NCBI GenBank assembly: GCA_944389135.1
Contig: CALXLG010000005.1
Location: 1-64,000 of the forward strand
Source of the DNA: an uncultured Alphaproteobacteria bacterium
Lineage (GTDB): Bacteria > Pseudomonadota > Alphaproteobacteria > Rs-D84
Direction: 5' to 3'
DNA length: 64,000 nucleotides
The translations under genes were made by a program, and so were the position numbers. This document shows positions 45,346 to 53,578 of this stretch, piece by piece. How positions within the stretch are numbered: the first letter of the stretch is position 1; the number at the start of each line of letters is the position of its first letter. A model generated the notes under the pieces. The model worked only from the letters and a program-made list of their open reading frames with translations, was not told the DNA's origin and made no database searches.

Positions 45346-47238
45346 ATGGGAAAAGTATTAGGTATTGACTTAGGTACAACAAATTCTGCCATGGCTTTTA
45401 TGGATGGCAGTGATCCTAAAATTATTGAAAATTCAGAAGGTCAACGCACCACACCTTCTGTGGTCGCATTAACCTCTGGTGGAGAACAGTTGGTTGGTAT
45501 TACTGCAAAGAACCAAGCAGTTACAAATCCAGAAAATACTATTTATGAAATAAAGCGTTTGATGGGTTTGCGTTATGATAGCCCTGCTGTTAAAGAAATT
45601 GCAGCACGTGTACCATATAAAATTGTCGCAGGTGACAATGGTGATGCGTGGGTAGAAATGGAAGGTAAAAAATATGCACCTTCACAGATTTCTGCAATGA
45701 TTTTGGCAAAATTAAAAAAAGATGCAGAAGCATATCTTGGTGAAACTGTAACGGATGCAGTTATTACTGTTCCTGCTTATTTTAACGATTCTCAGCGTCA
45801 GGCAACAAAAGATGCAGGACGTATTGCAGGTTTGAACGTTTTGCGTATTGTTAATGAACCAACTGCTGCTGCGTTGGCATATGGTTTGGATAAAGATAAA
45901 AATGGAACTATCGCAGTATATGACTTAGGTGGTGGTACATTTGATATTTCTATCTTGGAAATCGTTGATGGTGTATTTGAAGTAAAATCAACAAATGGTG
46001 ATACAGCGCTGGGTGGTTCTGATTTTGATGCACGTATATTAAAATACTTAATTGACGAATTCAAAGCGCAAACTGGTATAGATTTGTCTAATGATAAATT
46101 AGCATTGCAACGTCTGAAAGAAGCTGCAGAAAAAGCGAAGATAGAGCTTTCTTCAAAGACGTCTGCGGATATTAATTTGCCGTTCTTGACTGCTGACGCA
46201 ACAGGACCAAAGCACTTTAATACAACGCTTACACGTGCAAAATTAGAATCTTTGGTAGATGATTTGATTCAAAAAACGATTGAACCATGCCGTAAAGCTT
46301 TAAAAGATGCTGACTTGGACAAATCACAGATTAATGAAGTAATCTTGGTTGGTGGTCAAACACGTATGCCAAAAGTTGTTGAAACAGTTAAAGAATTCTT
46401 TGGTCGTGAACCACACAAGGGTGTAAATCCTGATGAAGTTGTTGCACTTGGTGCCGCAATTCAAGGTGGAGTTTTGAAAGGTGATGTAAAAGACGTTCTG
46501 CTGTTGGATGTTACACCTCTGTCCTTAGGTATTGAAACTTTAGGTGGTGTATTTACACGCTTGATTGACCGTAATACGACAATACCTACGAAAAAATCTC
46601 AGGTATTTAGTACGGCAGAAGATAATCAATCCGCTGTTACAATTCGTGTGTTCCAAGGTGAACGTGATATGGCAGCAGACAATAAGTTGCTGGGTCAATT
46701 TAATCTAGAAGGTATTGCCCCTGCTCCACGTGGTATGCCACAGATTGAAGTATCTTTTGATATTGATGCAAACGGTATTGTCCACGTTTCTGCAAAAGAT
46801 AAAGGTACCGGTAAAGAACAGGCTATATCAATTAAATCAGACGGCGGCTTGTCCGAAGAAGAAATCAAACGTATGGTTGATGAAGCTGCGGCAAATGCTG
46901 ACGCTGATAAGAAAAAACGTGAATTGGCAGAAGCTAAGAATAACGCTGAAACCGCAATCTTTAGTATTGAAAAATCGCTAAAAGAACACGGTGATAAAAT
47001 TAGCGAAGATGAAAAGAAAGCTATTGAAGAAGCGAAAAAAGACTTAGCTGATGAGTTAGCAAAATCTGACGTAACAGCCGAAGCGTTAAAGACAAAGACT
47101 GAAGCTTTGGCGGAAAAAGCGATGAAATTGGGCGAAGCGGTTTATAAAGCTGCCCAAGAAGCATCAGCAAACGCGGGGCAAGAAAACAAACCTAATGAAG
47201 ACGGTACCCGTGACGCAGATTTTTCTGAAAAGAAATAA
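45346..47238 (+). CDS. dnaK: Hsp70 chaperone DnaK
   Basis: This encodes 630 residues. The ATPase domain has [12 protein letters not shown] (about 5-16), VTVPAYFND-like [14 protein letters not shown] (about 138), [15 protein letters not shown] (about 190) and [11 protein letters not shown]. The substrate domain has [15 protein letters not shown]. The C-terminus is polar and Gln/Asn-rich and ends DADFSEKK. It folds newly made and stressed proteins with DnaJ and GrpE, neither of which is adjacent. An AAGGAG site precedes the ATG. It is monocistronic with its own terminator. Confidence 0.98.
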   Translation: MGKVLGIDLGTTNSAMAFMDGSDPKIIENSEGQRTTPSVVALTSGGEQLVGITAKNQAVTNPENTIYEIKRLMGLRYDSPAVKEIAARVPYKIVAGDNGDAWVEMEGKKYAPSQISAMILAKLKKDAEAYLGETVTDAVITVPAYFNDSQRQATKDAGRIAGLNVLRIVNEPTAAALAYGLDKDKNGTIAVYDLGGGTFDISILEIVDGVFEVKSTNGDTALGGSDFDARILKYLIDEFKAQTGIDLSNDKLALQRLKEAAEKAKIELSSKTSADINLPFLTADATGPKHFNTTLTRAKLESLVDDLIQKTIEPCRKALKDADLDKSQINEVILVGGQTRMPKVVETVKEFFGREPHKGVNPDEVVALGAAIQGGVLKGDVKDVLLLDVTPLSLGIETLGGVFTRLIDRNTTIPTKKSQVFSTAEDNQSAVTIRVFQGERDMAADNKLLGQFNLEGIAPAPRGMPQIEVSFDIDANGIVHVSAKDKGTGKEQAISIKSDGGLSEEEIKRMVDEAAANADADKKKRELAEAKNNAETAIFSIEKSLKEHGDKISEDEKKAIEEAKKDLADELAKSDVTAEALKTKTEALAEKAMKLGEAVYKAAQEASANAGQENKPNEDGTRDADFSEKK

Positions 47239-47253
47239 ATCTGATTATTAAAT

Positions 47254-47283
47254 AAAAAATCCGCATTAATGCGGATTTTTTTA
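47254..47283. terminator. Terminator dnaK/pfk
   Basis: AAAAAATCCGCATT/AATGCGGATTTTTT inverted repeat between convergent genes. Confidence 0.85.
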
Positions 47284-48360
47284 TTTTGTTTCACCAATAT
47301 AAATTCCCATATTTGTTGCAATTTCTAGTAGTGGGTCATCTGGGGAAACATATGCATCAGATGTTTTTACGTCTGGTATATTTGGGTCTGCAGAAATTTC
47401 ACCTGCAGCAAAGAAGTCCCCAAGACTTACTGTCTTGCATTCGCAGTTGTTTATAGTTGTCATAACATACGTTTCATTATTCGCAATCGCATTTAACGCG
47501 CAATCTGCCATACGTGTTGCAAGAATTCTGTCTGATGCAACAGTGTCACCCGCACGTTGGGTGTGTTCTGGGAATGCAGTTCTGTTCACAATTCCAGCAG
47601 CTGTTAATTTGCGAGAAATCATATCCGCAGGTCGCCCAGAATGCCCACGCAAAGAAATACCTTCTGATACAAGAATTATCCCATGGTCTTCTGGTAAAAA
47701 CTTTATGTGGTTTATTAAAGAATTTACATCAAATTTTATTTCTGGAATTAATATGGCCCTTGCACCGATTGCAATTCCTGCATTTAATGCAAGTTGTCCG
47801 CAATCACGCCCCATAGTTTGAACAACAAACCATCTGTGATGACTGCGTGCTGTCATCATCAGCTGGTCACAAAAACTTGTTAATTGTTGTACTGCTGTAT
47901 CAAAACCAATGGTTCTTTCTGTTAATGGTATGTCCATGTCTATCGTTTTCGGAATACAAACAAGCTGTACTTTGTCATAAATATCTTTGTTGCACCAAGC
48001 TAAAGATAAACTACCGTTTCCCCCAACTAATACTAACGCAGCTAGCTTAAGAGCTTTGATAGATTCTTTAAGCTTTTTATTAAATTGCTCCAATTGATTA
48101 TATTCTACGGCGGTTTCAAAATTTAATGCCGTTGCACGTCCATTGTGTAAAAAACTTCCTGCCAGTCTGGCGTTCTCTATGGGTAATGTATCTTCTGTAA
48201 ATTTTATTGTGGTTGGCGGTGTTGTGCATAAACCATCTGTGCCGTCTTGAATGCCGATAAGTTGCCACCCACGCAAGGTCGCACCACGATAAATTCTTTG
48301 TATCACTGTGTTCAAACCAGAACAATCACCGCCAGTTGTCATTATCCCTATTCTTTTCAT
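47281..48360 (-). CDS. 6-phosphofructokinase-family enzyme
   Basis: This encodes 359 residues from the ATG at 48360, behind GAGGGGAAA. It phosphorylates fructose-6-phosphate in glycolysis. The family blocks are GIMTTGGDCSGLNTVI (1-20), a metal/phosphate site reading GGNGS (about 101-105), the catalytic PKTIDMDIPLTERTIGFDTA (about 127-146) and MGRDCGQLAL. The usual GGDGS aspartate is Asn here, while the catalytic Asp of the TID motif is kept. Substrate (ATP or PPi) cannot be decided: neither the canonical ATP (GGDGS) nor the PPi (GGDDT) signature is present. Confidence 0.9.
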   Translation of the reverse strand: MKRIGIMTTGGDCSGLNTVIQRIYRGATLRGWQLIGIQDGTDGLCTTPPTTIKFTEDTLPIENARLAGSFLHNGRATALNFETAVEYNQLEQFNKKLKESIKALKLAALVLVGGNGSLSLAWCNKDIYDKVQLVCIPKTIDMDIPLTERTIGFDTAVQQLTSFCDQLMMTARSHHRWFVVQTMGRDCGQLALNAGIAIGARAILIPEIKFDVNSLINHIKFLPEDHGIILVSEGISLRGHSGRPADMISRKLTAAGIVNRTAFPEHTQRAGDTVASDRILATRMADCALNAIANNETYVMTTINNCECKTVSLGDFFAAGEISADPNIPDVKTSDAYVSPDDPLLEIATNMGIYIGETK

Positions 48361-48470
48361 TTTCCCCTCTATTATGTCCGTGTAATTATAGCACAAATAA
48401 GTTGACAAAGAAAATATATTTGCAATAATTTGTCTAATAATTAATGTTTGTACCAGCAGGAGAACCCATT

Positions 48471-49607
48471 ATGGTGAAAAAAAATAATACCAACAAAAAG
48501 AACAAACCTTCTACAGATGAATTAATTAACAGTGCAATTGCACAGCAGAATAAATGGATGGAAAATCGCAGAACTTTTGCGCGCCGTTTTCTGAAAACAT
48601 TGAATATATTTGCGCGCCCTGCACCAAAGAAAGAAGAAGAAAATGTTGGTGTTATAGAAACTCCAAAGCGCAGAACAGGTTTGGCCGCATATTGGTTTCC
48701 TATCTTTTGTGCGTTGTTGGTAATATTTATTGCTGTTTGGGTTGCTTTTGTTCGCACCAGTGCAACACCGACAGTTGTTATAAATCATAATAATGTACCA
48801 GAACCTGTTGTTCGTCCTGTTCAAGAAGTTTCTAGTCCCATGTTTGATATCGTTAGAATCGATCCAGAAGGAAAAATTCTTGTTGCGGGTCGTTGGATGC
48901 CAGATGCAAATATTTCAATCTTAATTGACAACAAAGTTGTTGCAACAGAAAGAACGAATGCAGATGGTGAATTTGTTTATTTACCTACCCGTGTTTTTGA
49001 ACCAGGTAATTATACAATTTCTTTAATGGGTGTTAGCCCAGAGATGAAATCCGAAGAAAAGGTTTTTATTTATGTTTCTGACCGCGGCTATAAAAATTCT
49101 GTTTCTTTATTAATGACACAAGACGGCAGTACTTTATTGCAGGCGCCAACCTTGTTGTTTGACGGTGATTTAAAGGTTTCAAAAATAGATTATCTTGACA
49201 CTGGTCGTATAGTCGTCACAGGTGATGCTTTGCCACGTTTAAGAGTGTCTTTATCATTAAATGATAAATATCTTGGATTTGCAAAAGTTTCTGATCATAA
49301 GCATTTCGGTTTAGGTGCAGATGTTGGTCAATTAGAAAGCGGTAAAAAATATACTTTAACAGTACGTTTGCATGATGGCGATGGACGTACAATTTCTCAA
49401 GTAGGTCATACTTTTGTAATGCCAGAAATGACGGGTGATGATGATACTTATTACACTGTTAGACAAGGCGATTGCTTGTGGATTATAGCGCGCAACTTTT
49501 TGCGTCGTGGTGTATTATTTAGTATAATAGCAGAACGTAATAATATTGCTAATCCAGATTTAATTTTTCCTAAACAGTTATTACAAATACCAGTTGGAGA
49601 AAAATAA
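48471..49607 (+). CDS. Inner-membrane-anchored LysM protein
   Basis: This encodes 378 residues from the ATG at 48471 (AGGAG 8 bp upstream); an ATG at 48444 lacks a ribosome site. A basic N-terminus is followed by one membrane helix (about 73-92), a periplasmic region with two Ig-like/bacterial-Ig-type beta domains, and a C-terminal LysM domain (YTVRQGDCLWIIARNF...NPDLIFPKQLLQIP, about 325-375). LysM binds peptidoglycan. The architecture is common in alphaproteobacteria for a wall-linking protein. A 91-residue gene follows three bases later. Confidence 0.88.
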   Translation: MVKKNNTNKKNKPSTDELINSAIAQQNKWMENRRTFARRFLKTLNIFARPAPKKEEENVGVIETPKRRTGLAAYWFPIFCALLVIFIAVWVAFVRTSATPTVVINHNNVPEPVVRPVQEVSSPMFDIVRIDPEGKILVAGRWMPDANISILIDNKVVATERTNADGEFVYLPTRVFEPGNYTISLMGVSPEMKSEEKVFIYVSDRGYKNSVSLLMTQDGSTLLQAPTLLFDGDLKVSKIDYLDTGRIVVTGDALPRLRVSLSLNDKYLGFAKVSDHKHFGLGADVGQLESGKKYTLTVRLHDGDGRTISQVGHTFVMPEMTGDDDTYYTVRQGDCLWIIARNFLRRGVLFSIIAERNNIANPDLIFPKQLLQIPVGEK

Positions 49608-49609
49608 AT

Positions 49610-49885
49610 ATGAATGAAAAGCGTCAAAGTTTTAATAAATATAAAGAAGGCAAAACAGATTTAGAATCAAGCATGGAAAATTTGATTGCATTACTGTCTT
49701 CTTTAGAATCTAGTGCAAAATTATGTGGCAGTTTTATAATTGCGCGACAGGTAGAACAGCTAAAACGGGCTGCAATAAAAAACAATGGTAATAAAAAAAT
49801 ATTAAAATCCATTCGTGCTAAATACGAAACGTATAAGCAACAAGTACAAGAACTAGAATACGCTAAGAAGCAAAGAATAAAATAA
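49610..49885 (+). CDS. Small helical protein
   Basis: This encodes 91 residues, basic and predicted all-helical (coiled-coil-like Glu/Lys/Leu pattern, ending EYAKKQRIK), without signal peptide. It is coupled to the LysM gene (gap of two bases) and ends 2 bp before a terminator, so it is very likely expressed. One Cys. I recognise no family; it could be a cytoplasmic partner of the LysM protein. Confidence 0.65.
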   Translation: MNEKRQSFNKYKEGKTDLESSMENLIALLSSLESSAKLCGSFIIARQVEQLKRAAIKNNGNKKILKSIRAKYETYKQQVQELEYAKKQRIK

Positions 49886-49909
49886 AAAGGGGCCCCGCCC
49901 TTTTTTATT
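49884..49909. terminator. Bidirectional terminator beside the tRNA-Gly array
   Basis: AAAAAGGGGCCCCGCCCTTTTTT has a GGG/CCC core with A- and T-tracts on either side; it can end the LysM operon and the outermost element copy. Confidence 0.75.
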
Positions 49910-49910
49910 T

Positions 49911-49929
49911 TGGTGCGGGCGAAGGGAAT
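49911..49929 (-). repeat. Copy of tRNA-Gly 3' end (att-like, outer)
   Basis: TGGTGCGGGCGAAGGGAAT equals 50294-50312, the T-loop to CCA end of tRNA-Gly. Identity ends outside the tRNA sequence. Confidence 0.85.
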
Positions 49930-50070
49930 GTATAATTCCCTGCCGAAATCAATCCAATCGTATGATATACTCTTGGTGATTTCGGCGGGTCCCTTTCACT
50001 GCGCGCAAATGCGCTACGTTCCGAACCCTCTGTGTCGGGTTCTATTCCGTCGCCGACAAAGCCAAAAAAC

Positions 50071-50093
50071 AAAAGCCAACACAAGGTTGGCTT
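50071..50093 (-). terminator. Terminator hairpin inside outer element copy
   Basis: Minus-strand AAAGCCAACCTTGTGTTGGCTTTTG stem followed by a T-run; the same hairpin occurs in the inner copy at 50263-50285, right after tRNA-Gly. Confidence 0.8.
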
Positions 50094-50101
50094 TATTTTT
50101 T

Positions 50102-50120
50102 TGGTGCGGGCGAAGGGAAT
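50102..50120 (-). repeat. Copy of tRNA-Gly 3' end (att-like, middle)
   Basis: A 19-base exact copy of 50294-50312 between the two tandem elements. Confidence 0.85.
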
Positions 50121-50293
50121 GTATAATTCCCTGCCGAAATCAATCCAATCGTATGATATACTCTTGGTGATTTCGGCGGGTCCCTTTCACTGCGCGCAAA
50201 TGCGCTACGTTCCGAACCCTCTGTGTCGGGTTCTATTCCGTCGCCGACAAAGCCAAAAAAACAAAAGCCAACACAAGGTTGGCTTTATTTTTT
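50102..50293 (-). mobile_element. tRNA-3'-end element, inner copy (192 bp)
   Basis: Tandem partner of 49911-50101, directly adjoining the CCA of tRNA-Gly(CCC). Its own copy of the tRNA 3' end is at 50102-50120, so the order is tRNA, element, 3'-end copy, element, 3'-end copy. Near identity of the two units points to recent duplication, repeated insertion or ongoing gene conversion. Confidence 0.7.
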
Positions 50294-50367
50294 TGGTGCG
50301 GGCGAAGGGAATCGAACCCTCGTCTTCAGCTTGGGAAGCTGACGTGCTACCATTATACCACGCCCGC
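50294..50367 (-). tRNA. tRNA-Gly(CCC)
   Basis: 74 nt with encoded CCA. The acceptor stem is GCGGGCG/CGCCCGC, the anticodon stem TCAGC/GCTGA with loop TTCCCAA gives anticodon CCC (codon GGG), and the T-arm has GGTTCGATTCC. TATAAA lies 14 bp upstream on the minus strand as a possible -10. The 3'-end 19 bases are the repeated att-like core. Confidence 0.97.
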
Positions 50368-50496
50368 AAATATGTCGCGATTTTATAACTTTGTTATCTA
50401 AAAGTCCAGCAGAAAAAGCAGACGCTTTTTCTTGTTGCTTTTTGTTTTTTTCGGTCCTACCGTTAATGTTGCCTATCAAAATAAGGGAGATTTATT

Positions 50497-51750
50497 ATGG
50501 CAAATGAAAATATGAATCCGTTATTAGCAGCTCAGCAACGCGTAAAGGTAGCATGCGATAAGTTGGGGTTAAATGCGGATGTTTACGAAATTCTTAAAAA
50601 TCCACAACGCACTTTAGAAGTTTCTATACCTGTAAAGATGGATGACGGTACTATAAAAGTCTTTACTGGATATCGTGCACAGCATAATACTGCAATAGGG
50701 CCTTCGAAAGGTGGGGTTCGTTTTCACCCTGCGGTTAGCAAAGACGAAGTGTCTGCGTTGTCTATTTGGATGACATTCAAATGCGCAGTTACAGGAATTC
50801 CATATGGTGGTGGCAAAGGCGGAATAATTGTTGATCCAAAAACTTTGTCTCAAGGTGAATTGGAACGTTTGTGTCGTGGTTATGTGGATGCAATTTATCC
50901 GATTTTGGGAGAAAAGAAAGATGTCCCTGCCCCAGATGTTAACACAAATGGTCAGATTATGGCTTGGATGATTGATGAATATATTAAATTATCAGGCGAA
51001 GCTTCATTCGGTACATTTACAGGTAAACCAGTAGAACTTGCGGGTTCTTTAGGACGCACAAAAGCAACTGGGTTGGGTATTTCTATAGTCATTTCTGAAT
51101 CTTTGAAAAAGCAAGGTAAAGATATGCGTAATGCTAAAATTGCCATCCAGGGCTTTGGAAATGTAGGAAGCTTTACAGCAAAATGCAGCAGCGAAATGGG
51201 AGCAAAAATAGTGGCTATTGCAGAATGGAATACTATCTTGTTTAACGAAGCTGGTTTAGATATAGAGGCTTTGTTAAAATATAAAGCCGACAATAAGGGA
51301 AGCATAAAAGATTTTCCAGGTGCAAAAGAAATATCTGCCGAAGAATTCTGGGGCTTGGATGTAGATGTGTTGTCTCCTTGCGCAATGGAAAATACTATAA
51401 ACAAAGATACTGCGCCTCTGATAAAGACAAAATTGGTGGTAGAAGGTGCAAATGGCCCAACAACACTGGAAGGTGAAGAAATATTGCTTAAAAACGGTGT
51501 TACAGTTGTTCCGGATATATTGGCAAATGCTGGTGGTGTAACAGTGTCTTACTTTGAATGGGTTCAAAATCGTTATGGGTATTATTGGACGGAAAGCGAA
51601 GTTGAACAAAAAGAAGAACTGGCGATGAAAAATGCATTTGATGCGATATATAAAATCAAAGAAGAATATGATGTATCAATGCGTGAAGCTGCATATATGC
51701 ATTCTATTAAGCGTGTTGCAGCGGCAATGCAATTGCGTGGCTGGTGCTAA
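50497..51750 (+). CDS. gdhA: Glu/Leu/Phe/Val-type glutamate dehydrogenase
   Basis: This encodes 417 residues. The catalytic domain has the GPSKGGVRFHP block (about 67-77), the catalytic Lys in IPYGGGKGGI (about 108-117) and DVPAPDVNTNGQ. The Rossmann domain has IQGFGNVGSFTA (about 215-226). It deaminates glutamate to 2-oxoglutarate with NAD(P). The sequence pattern fits the class of about 415 residues. A good GGGAG site precedes the ATG. The gene symbol is by function; leucine or phenylalanine dehydrogenase is less likely. Confidence 0.9.
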   Translation: MANENMNPLLAAQQRVKVACDKLGLNADVYEILKNPQRTLEVSIPVKMDDGTIKVFTGYRAQHNTAIGPSKGGVRFHPAVSKDEVSALSIWMTFKCAVTGIPYGGGKGGIIVDPKTLSQGELERLCRGYVDAIYPILGEKKDVPAPDVNTNGQIMAWMIDEYIKLSGEASFGTFTGKPVELAGSLGRTKATGLGISIVISESLKKQGKDMRNAKIAIQGFGNVGSFTAKCSSEMGAKIVAIAEWNTILFNEAGLDIEALLKYKADNKGSIKDFPGAKEISAEEFWGLDVDVLSPCAMENTINKDTAPLIKTKLVVEGANGPTTLEGEEILLKNGVTVVPDILANAGGVTVSYFEWVQNRYGYYWTESEVEQKEELAMKNAFDAIYKIKEEYDVSMREAAYMHSIKRVAAAMQLRGWC

Positions 51751-51756
51751 AAAAAA

Positions 51757-51788
51757 ATAAAAATCCCCAATTTTGGGGATTTTTATTT
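51757..51788 (+). terminator. gdhA terminator
   Basis: ATAAAAATCCCCAA/TTGGGGATTTTTAT inverted repeat. Confidence 0.85.
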
Positions 51789-51807
51789 AATGTTTTAGAT
51801 AAAATAT

Positions 51808-51835
51808 TTGACTTTTCGTATTTTTTTGATAATAA
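51808..51835 (+). promoter_or_regulatory. Promoter of the rpsP operon
   Basis: TTGACT (-35) and TAATAA (-10) with 16 bp between; predicted start near 51842, giving a leader of about 140 nt. Confidence 0.5.
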
Positions 51836-51897
51836 TTAACAAGCAAATCCCAAAGATTGCCATTATTATAACACCAGTACGCGGTATGCGTGTGGAA

Positions 51898-51932
51898 CAT
51901 CAACCGGCGAGTGTTCGCTCTTGATGCGGTTG
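51898..51932 (+). promoter_or_regulatory. Leader hairpin upstream of rpsP with two alternative stems
   Basis: CATCAA/TTGATG and CAACCG/CGGTTG are both perfect 6-bp stems around GCGA/TCGC, but they share three bases and so exclude each other. It lies about 50 bp before the rpsP ATG. It could be the site of ribosomal feedback; this is inference from pairing only. Confidence 0.4.
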
Positions 51933-51981
51933 TTTATTTGGTATATCTGTTGGAAAATAAAAAAGTTAAGGAGCAAAAATT

Positions 51982-52428
51982 ATGGCAACAGTTATTAGAT
52001 TAGCACGCTTTGGTGCAAAGAAACGTCCTTATTACCATGTGGTTGTTACAGATTCTCGTAACGCACGTAATTCTGGTAATGTTTTAGACACAGTTGGTAA
52101 ATACGACCCAATGCAACCAAAGGGTAGCGAAAAGCGCGTCGTTTTAAAAATAGATGCAGTTAAAGAATGGATGGCAAAAGGTGCAAAACCATCTGACCGT
52201 GTTTATAAATTCTTAGCTAATGCGGGCTTGGTTGAAAAGAAACCTGTTCCTGTTCAAACAAAGAAACATTTACAGTCTGAAAAAACTTTGATGAAAATCA
52301 AAGACAAACAAGAAAAATTGGCTAAAATAGCTGAAGAAAAAGCCGCCGCAGAAGCTGCTGCAAAGGCTGCTGCAGAAGCACCAGCTGAAGAACCAGCTGC
52401 GGAAACAACAGAAGCTGTCGCTGAATAA
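51982..52428 (+). CDS. rpsP: 30S ribosomal protein S16
   Basis: This encodes 148 residues. The S16 core is residues 1-85 (VIRLARFGAKKRPYYHVVVTDSR, in part, then DTVGKYDPM). A Lys- then Ala/Glu-rich C-terminal extension of about 60 residues (AAEAAAKAAAEAPAEEPAAE) is unlike E. coli S16 (82 residues) but common in alphaproteobacteria. It is the first gene of the rpsP-rimM-trmD-rplS operon, with AAGGAGC before the ATG. Confidence 0.96.
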   Translation: MATVIRLARFGAKKRPYYHVVVTDSRNARNSGNVLDTVGKYDPMQPKGSEKRVVLKIDAVKEWMAKGAKPSDRVYKFLANAGLVEKKPVPVQTKKHLQSEKTLMKIKDKQEKLAKIAEEKAAAEAAAKAAAEAPAEEPAAETTEAVAE

Positions 52429-52492
52429 TTTTTTGCTAACATGTGCCCATAAAATATTATGGGTACATGTATAAAAAATAAGGCAACGTCAT

Positions 52493-52759
52493 ATGGACAA
52501 GATAATTACTGAATATGAGATAGAATATTTTGAAAATTTATATCCTGACAGAACAAATACTTGCCCTTATGATAAGAGTTTGTGCCTTAGAAAAGAATTA
52601 CGCAAACAAAAATGGAAAAAACACATATCTGATATAGCAATAAAACAGCAAAATATAATGTTTTTTACTTCTGAAGATATGTTTGATATATGTCCATATC
52701 AAAAACCTGAAATGTGCAACAGGTACGTTTATTGGAAAAACAATGGTAAAATCAGATAA
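52493..52759 (+). CDS. Small Cys-pair protein inserted in the rpsP operon
   Basis: This encodes 88 residues. Two similar elements, TCPYDKSLC and ICPYQKPEMC, give the pattern C-P-Y-x4/5-C twice, suggesting a metal or disulfide site. The middle is basic (RKELRKQKWKKH). There is no signal peptide. AAGG precedes the ATG. Its end overlaps rimM by 17 bp. I do not recognise a family; the position suggests co-regulation with ribosome genes. Confidence 0.7.
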   Translation: MDKIITEYEIEYFENLYPDRTNTCPYDKSLCLRKELRKQKWKKHISDIAIKQQNIMFFTSEDMFDICPYQKPEMCNRYVYWKNNGKIR

Positions 52760-53207
52760 GATTTTAGTTGGTAAAATTGTTGCGCCACAAGGAATTCGTG
52801 GTGAGGTACGTGTTCAAACATATACGCAAACCCCAACAGATTTAAAAGCTTTAAAGCTATATAGTGATAAATTGGCTGACGGTGCTTTTCATTTTGTACG
52901 ACAGCTAAACCCGCAATCTACAGTGATAATTGCAAAAATAGACGGTGTTAATGACCGTAATGCTGCAGAATTATTACGTGGTGTAGAGTTGTTTATTAAT
53001 CGTAGTGATTTACCTGAATTAAAAGATGGCGAATATTATCAAGCAGACCTAATAGGTATGCGTGTCATTCGTGGCGGCATAGAGTTGGGTGTGGTTGATA
53101 ATATACAAAACTATGGTGGGGGAGATATTTTAGAACTTGATAACGGTGATTTGGTTTCTTTTACCGGTGCAACGGTCGATTTAGACAATAAAGTTATAAA
53201 CGTATAA
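52743..53207 (+). CDS. rimM: Ribosome maturation factor RimM
   Basis: This encodes 154 residues from the ATG at 52743 (MVKSDKILVGKI); a longer frame starts with TTG 60 bp upstream and lacks a usable site. The N-terminal RimM domain (GKIVAPQGIRGEVRVQTYT) and the C-terminal PRC-barrel (EYYQADLIGMRV, then GGGDILEL) are complete. RimM helps assemble the head of the 30S subunit by binding S19. Confidence 0.93.
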   Translation: MVKSDKILVGKIVAPQGIRGEVRVQTYTQTPTDLKALKLYSDKLADGAFHFVRQLNPQSTVIIAKIDGVNDRNAAELLRGVELFINRSDLPELKDGEYYQADLIGMRVIRGGIELGVVDNIQNYGGGDILELDNGDLVSFTGATVDLDNKVINV

Positions 53208-53219
53208 AGAGCTAATAAA

Positions 53220-53576
53220 ATGTCAAAAAAGTTAAAGCTTACACATGTTACCCCTAAAACATTTGTTTTAGAAACAAAAGACCTCGTTTTTATTCCAAAT
53301 CAACCAACTATAAAAAAAGCAACAAATGAAAGATATTGCTGTTGTGTTCATGTTTGTAGTCAATTTTTGGAATATCCAGTAGATAAATGGGGGCGTAGAA
53401 TAATTCCTAGCAGTGCGATATGTCCACATGTAAAAACTTTGCAAGGATATCCAATGCACTGTACAGGGGATTTTGTGTATAAAGAATCTAAAGACGGCAA
53501 GAAGTTTGTTGATTCAATAAACAATAGAATTAGGGCTTTATATAAGATTGTTATGTATTCTAAGGAACGTGATTAA
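53220..53576 (+). CDS. Small Cys-rich protein between rimM and trmD
   Basis: This encodes 118 residues with seven or so cysteines, including YCCCVHVC (about 38-45) and ICPHVKTLQGYPMHC (about 66-80). There is no signal peptide, so the cysteines probably bind metal rather than form disulfides. The C-terminal part is basic and helical. It is tightly spaced (12 bp after rimM, 2 bp before trmD) and so surely co-transcribed. I recognise no family. Confidence 0.7.
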   Translation: MSKKLKLTHVTPKTFVLETKDLVFIPNQPTIKKATNERYCCCVHVCSQFLEYPVDKWGRRIIPSSAICPHVKTLQGYPMHCTGDFVYKESKDGKKFVDSINNRIRALYKIVMYSKERD

Positions 53577-53578
53577 TC

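Larger units (their letters stand above)
49911..50101 (-). mobile_element. tRNA-3'-end element, outer copy (191 bp)
   Basis: This copy is identical to its neighbour at 50102-50293 apart from one A in an A-run. Read on the minus strand it begins with a GCCAACC/GGTTGGC terminator hairpin, continues through several inverted repeats (GAACCC/GGGTTC, GCGCA/TGCGC, GCCGAAATCA/TGATTTCGGC and AGGGAAT/ATTCCCT) and ends with the last 19 bases of tRNA-Gly. It contains no real ORF; frames on the plus strand read through the tRNA. Confidence 0.7.

Noticed and set aside
49910-50388. Plus-strand open frames across the tRNA-Gly element array
   Set aside because: They translate antisense tRNA and hairpins (e.g. 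VRAKGIEPSSSAWE), a well-known spurious ORF pattern; no start signals.
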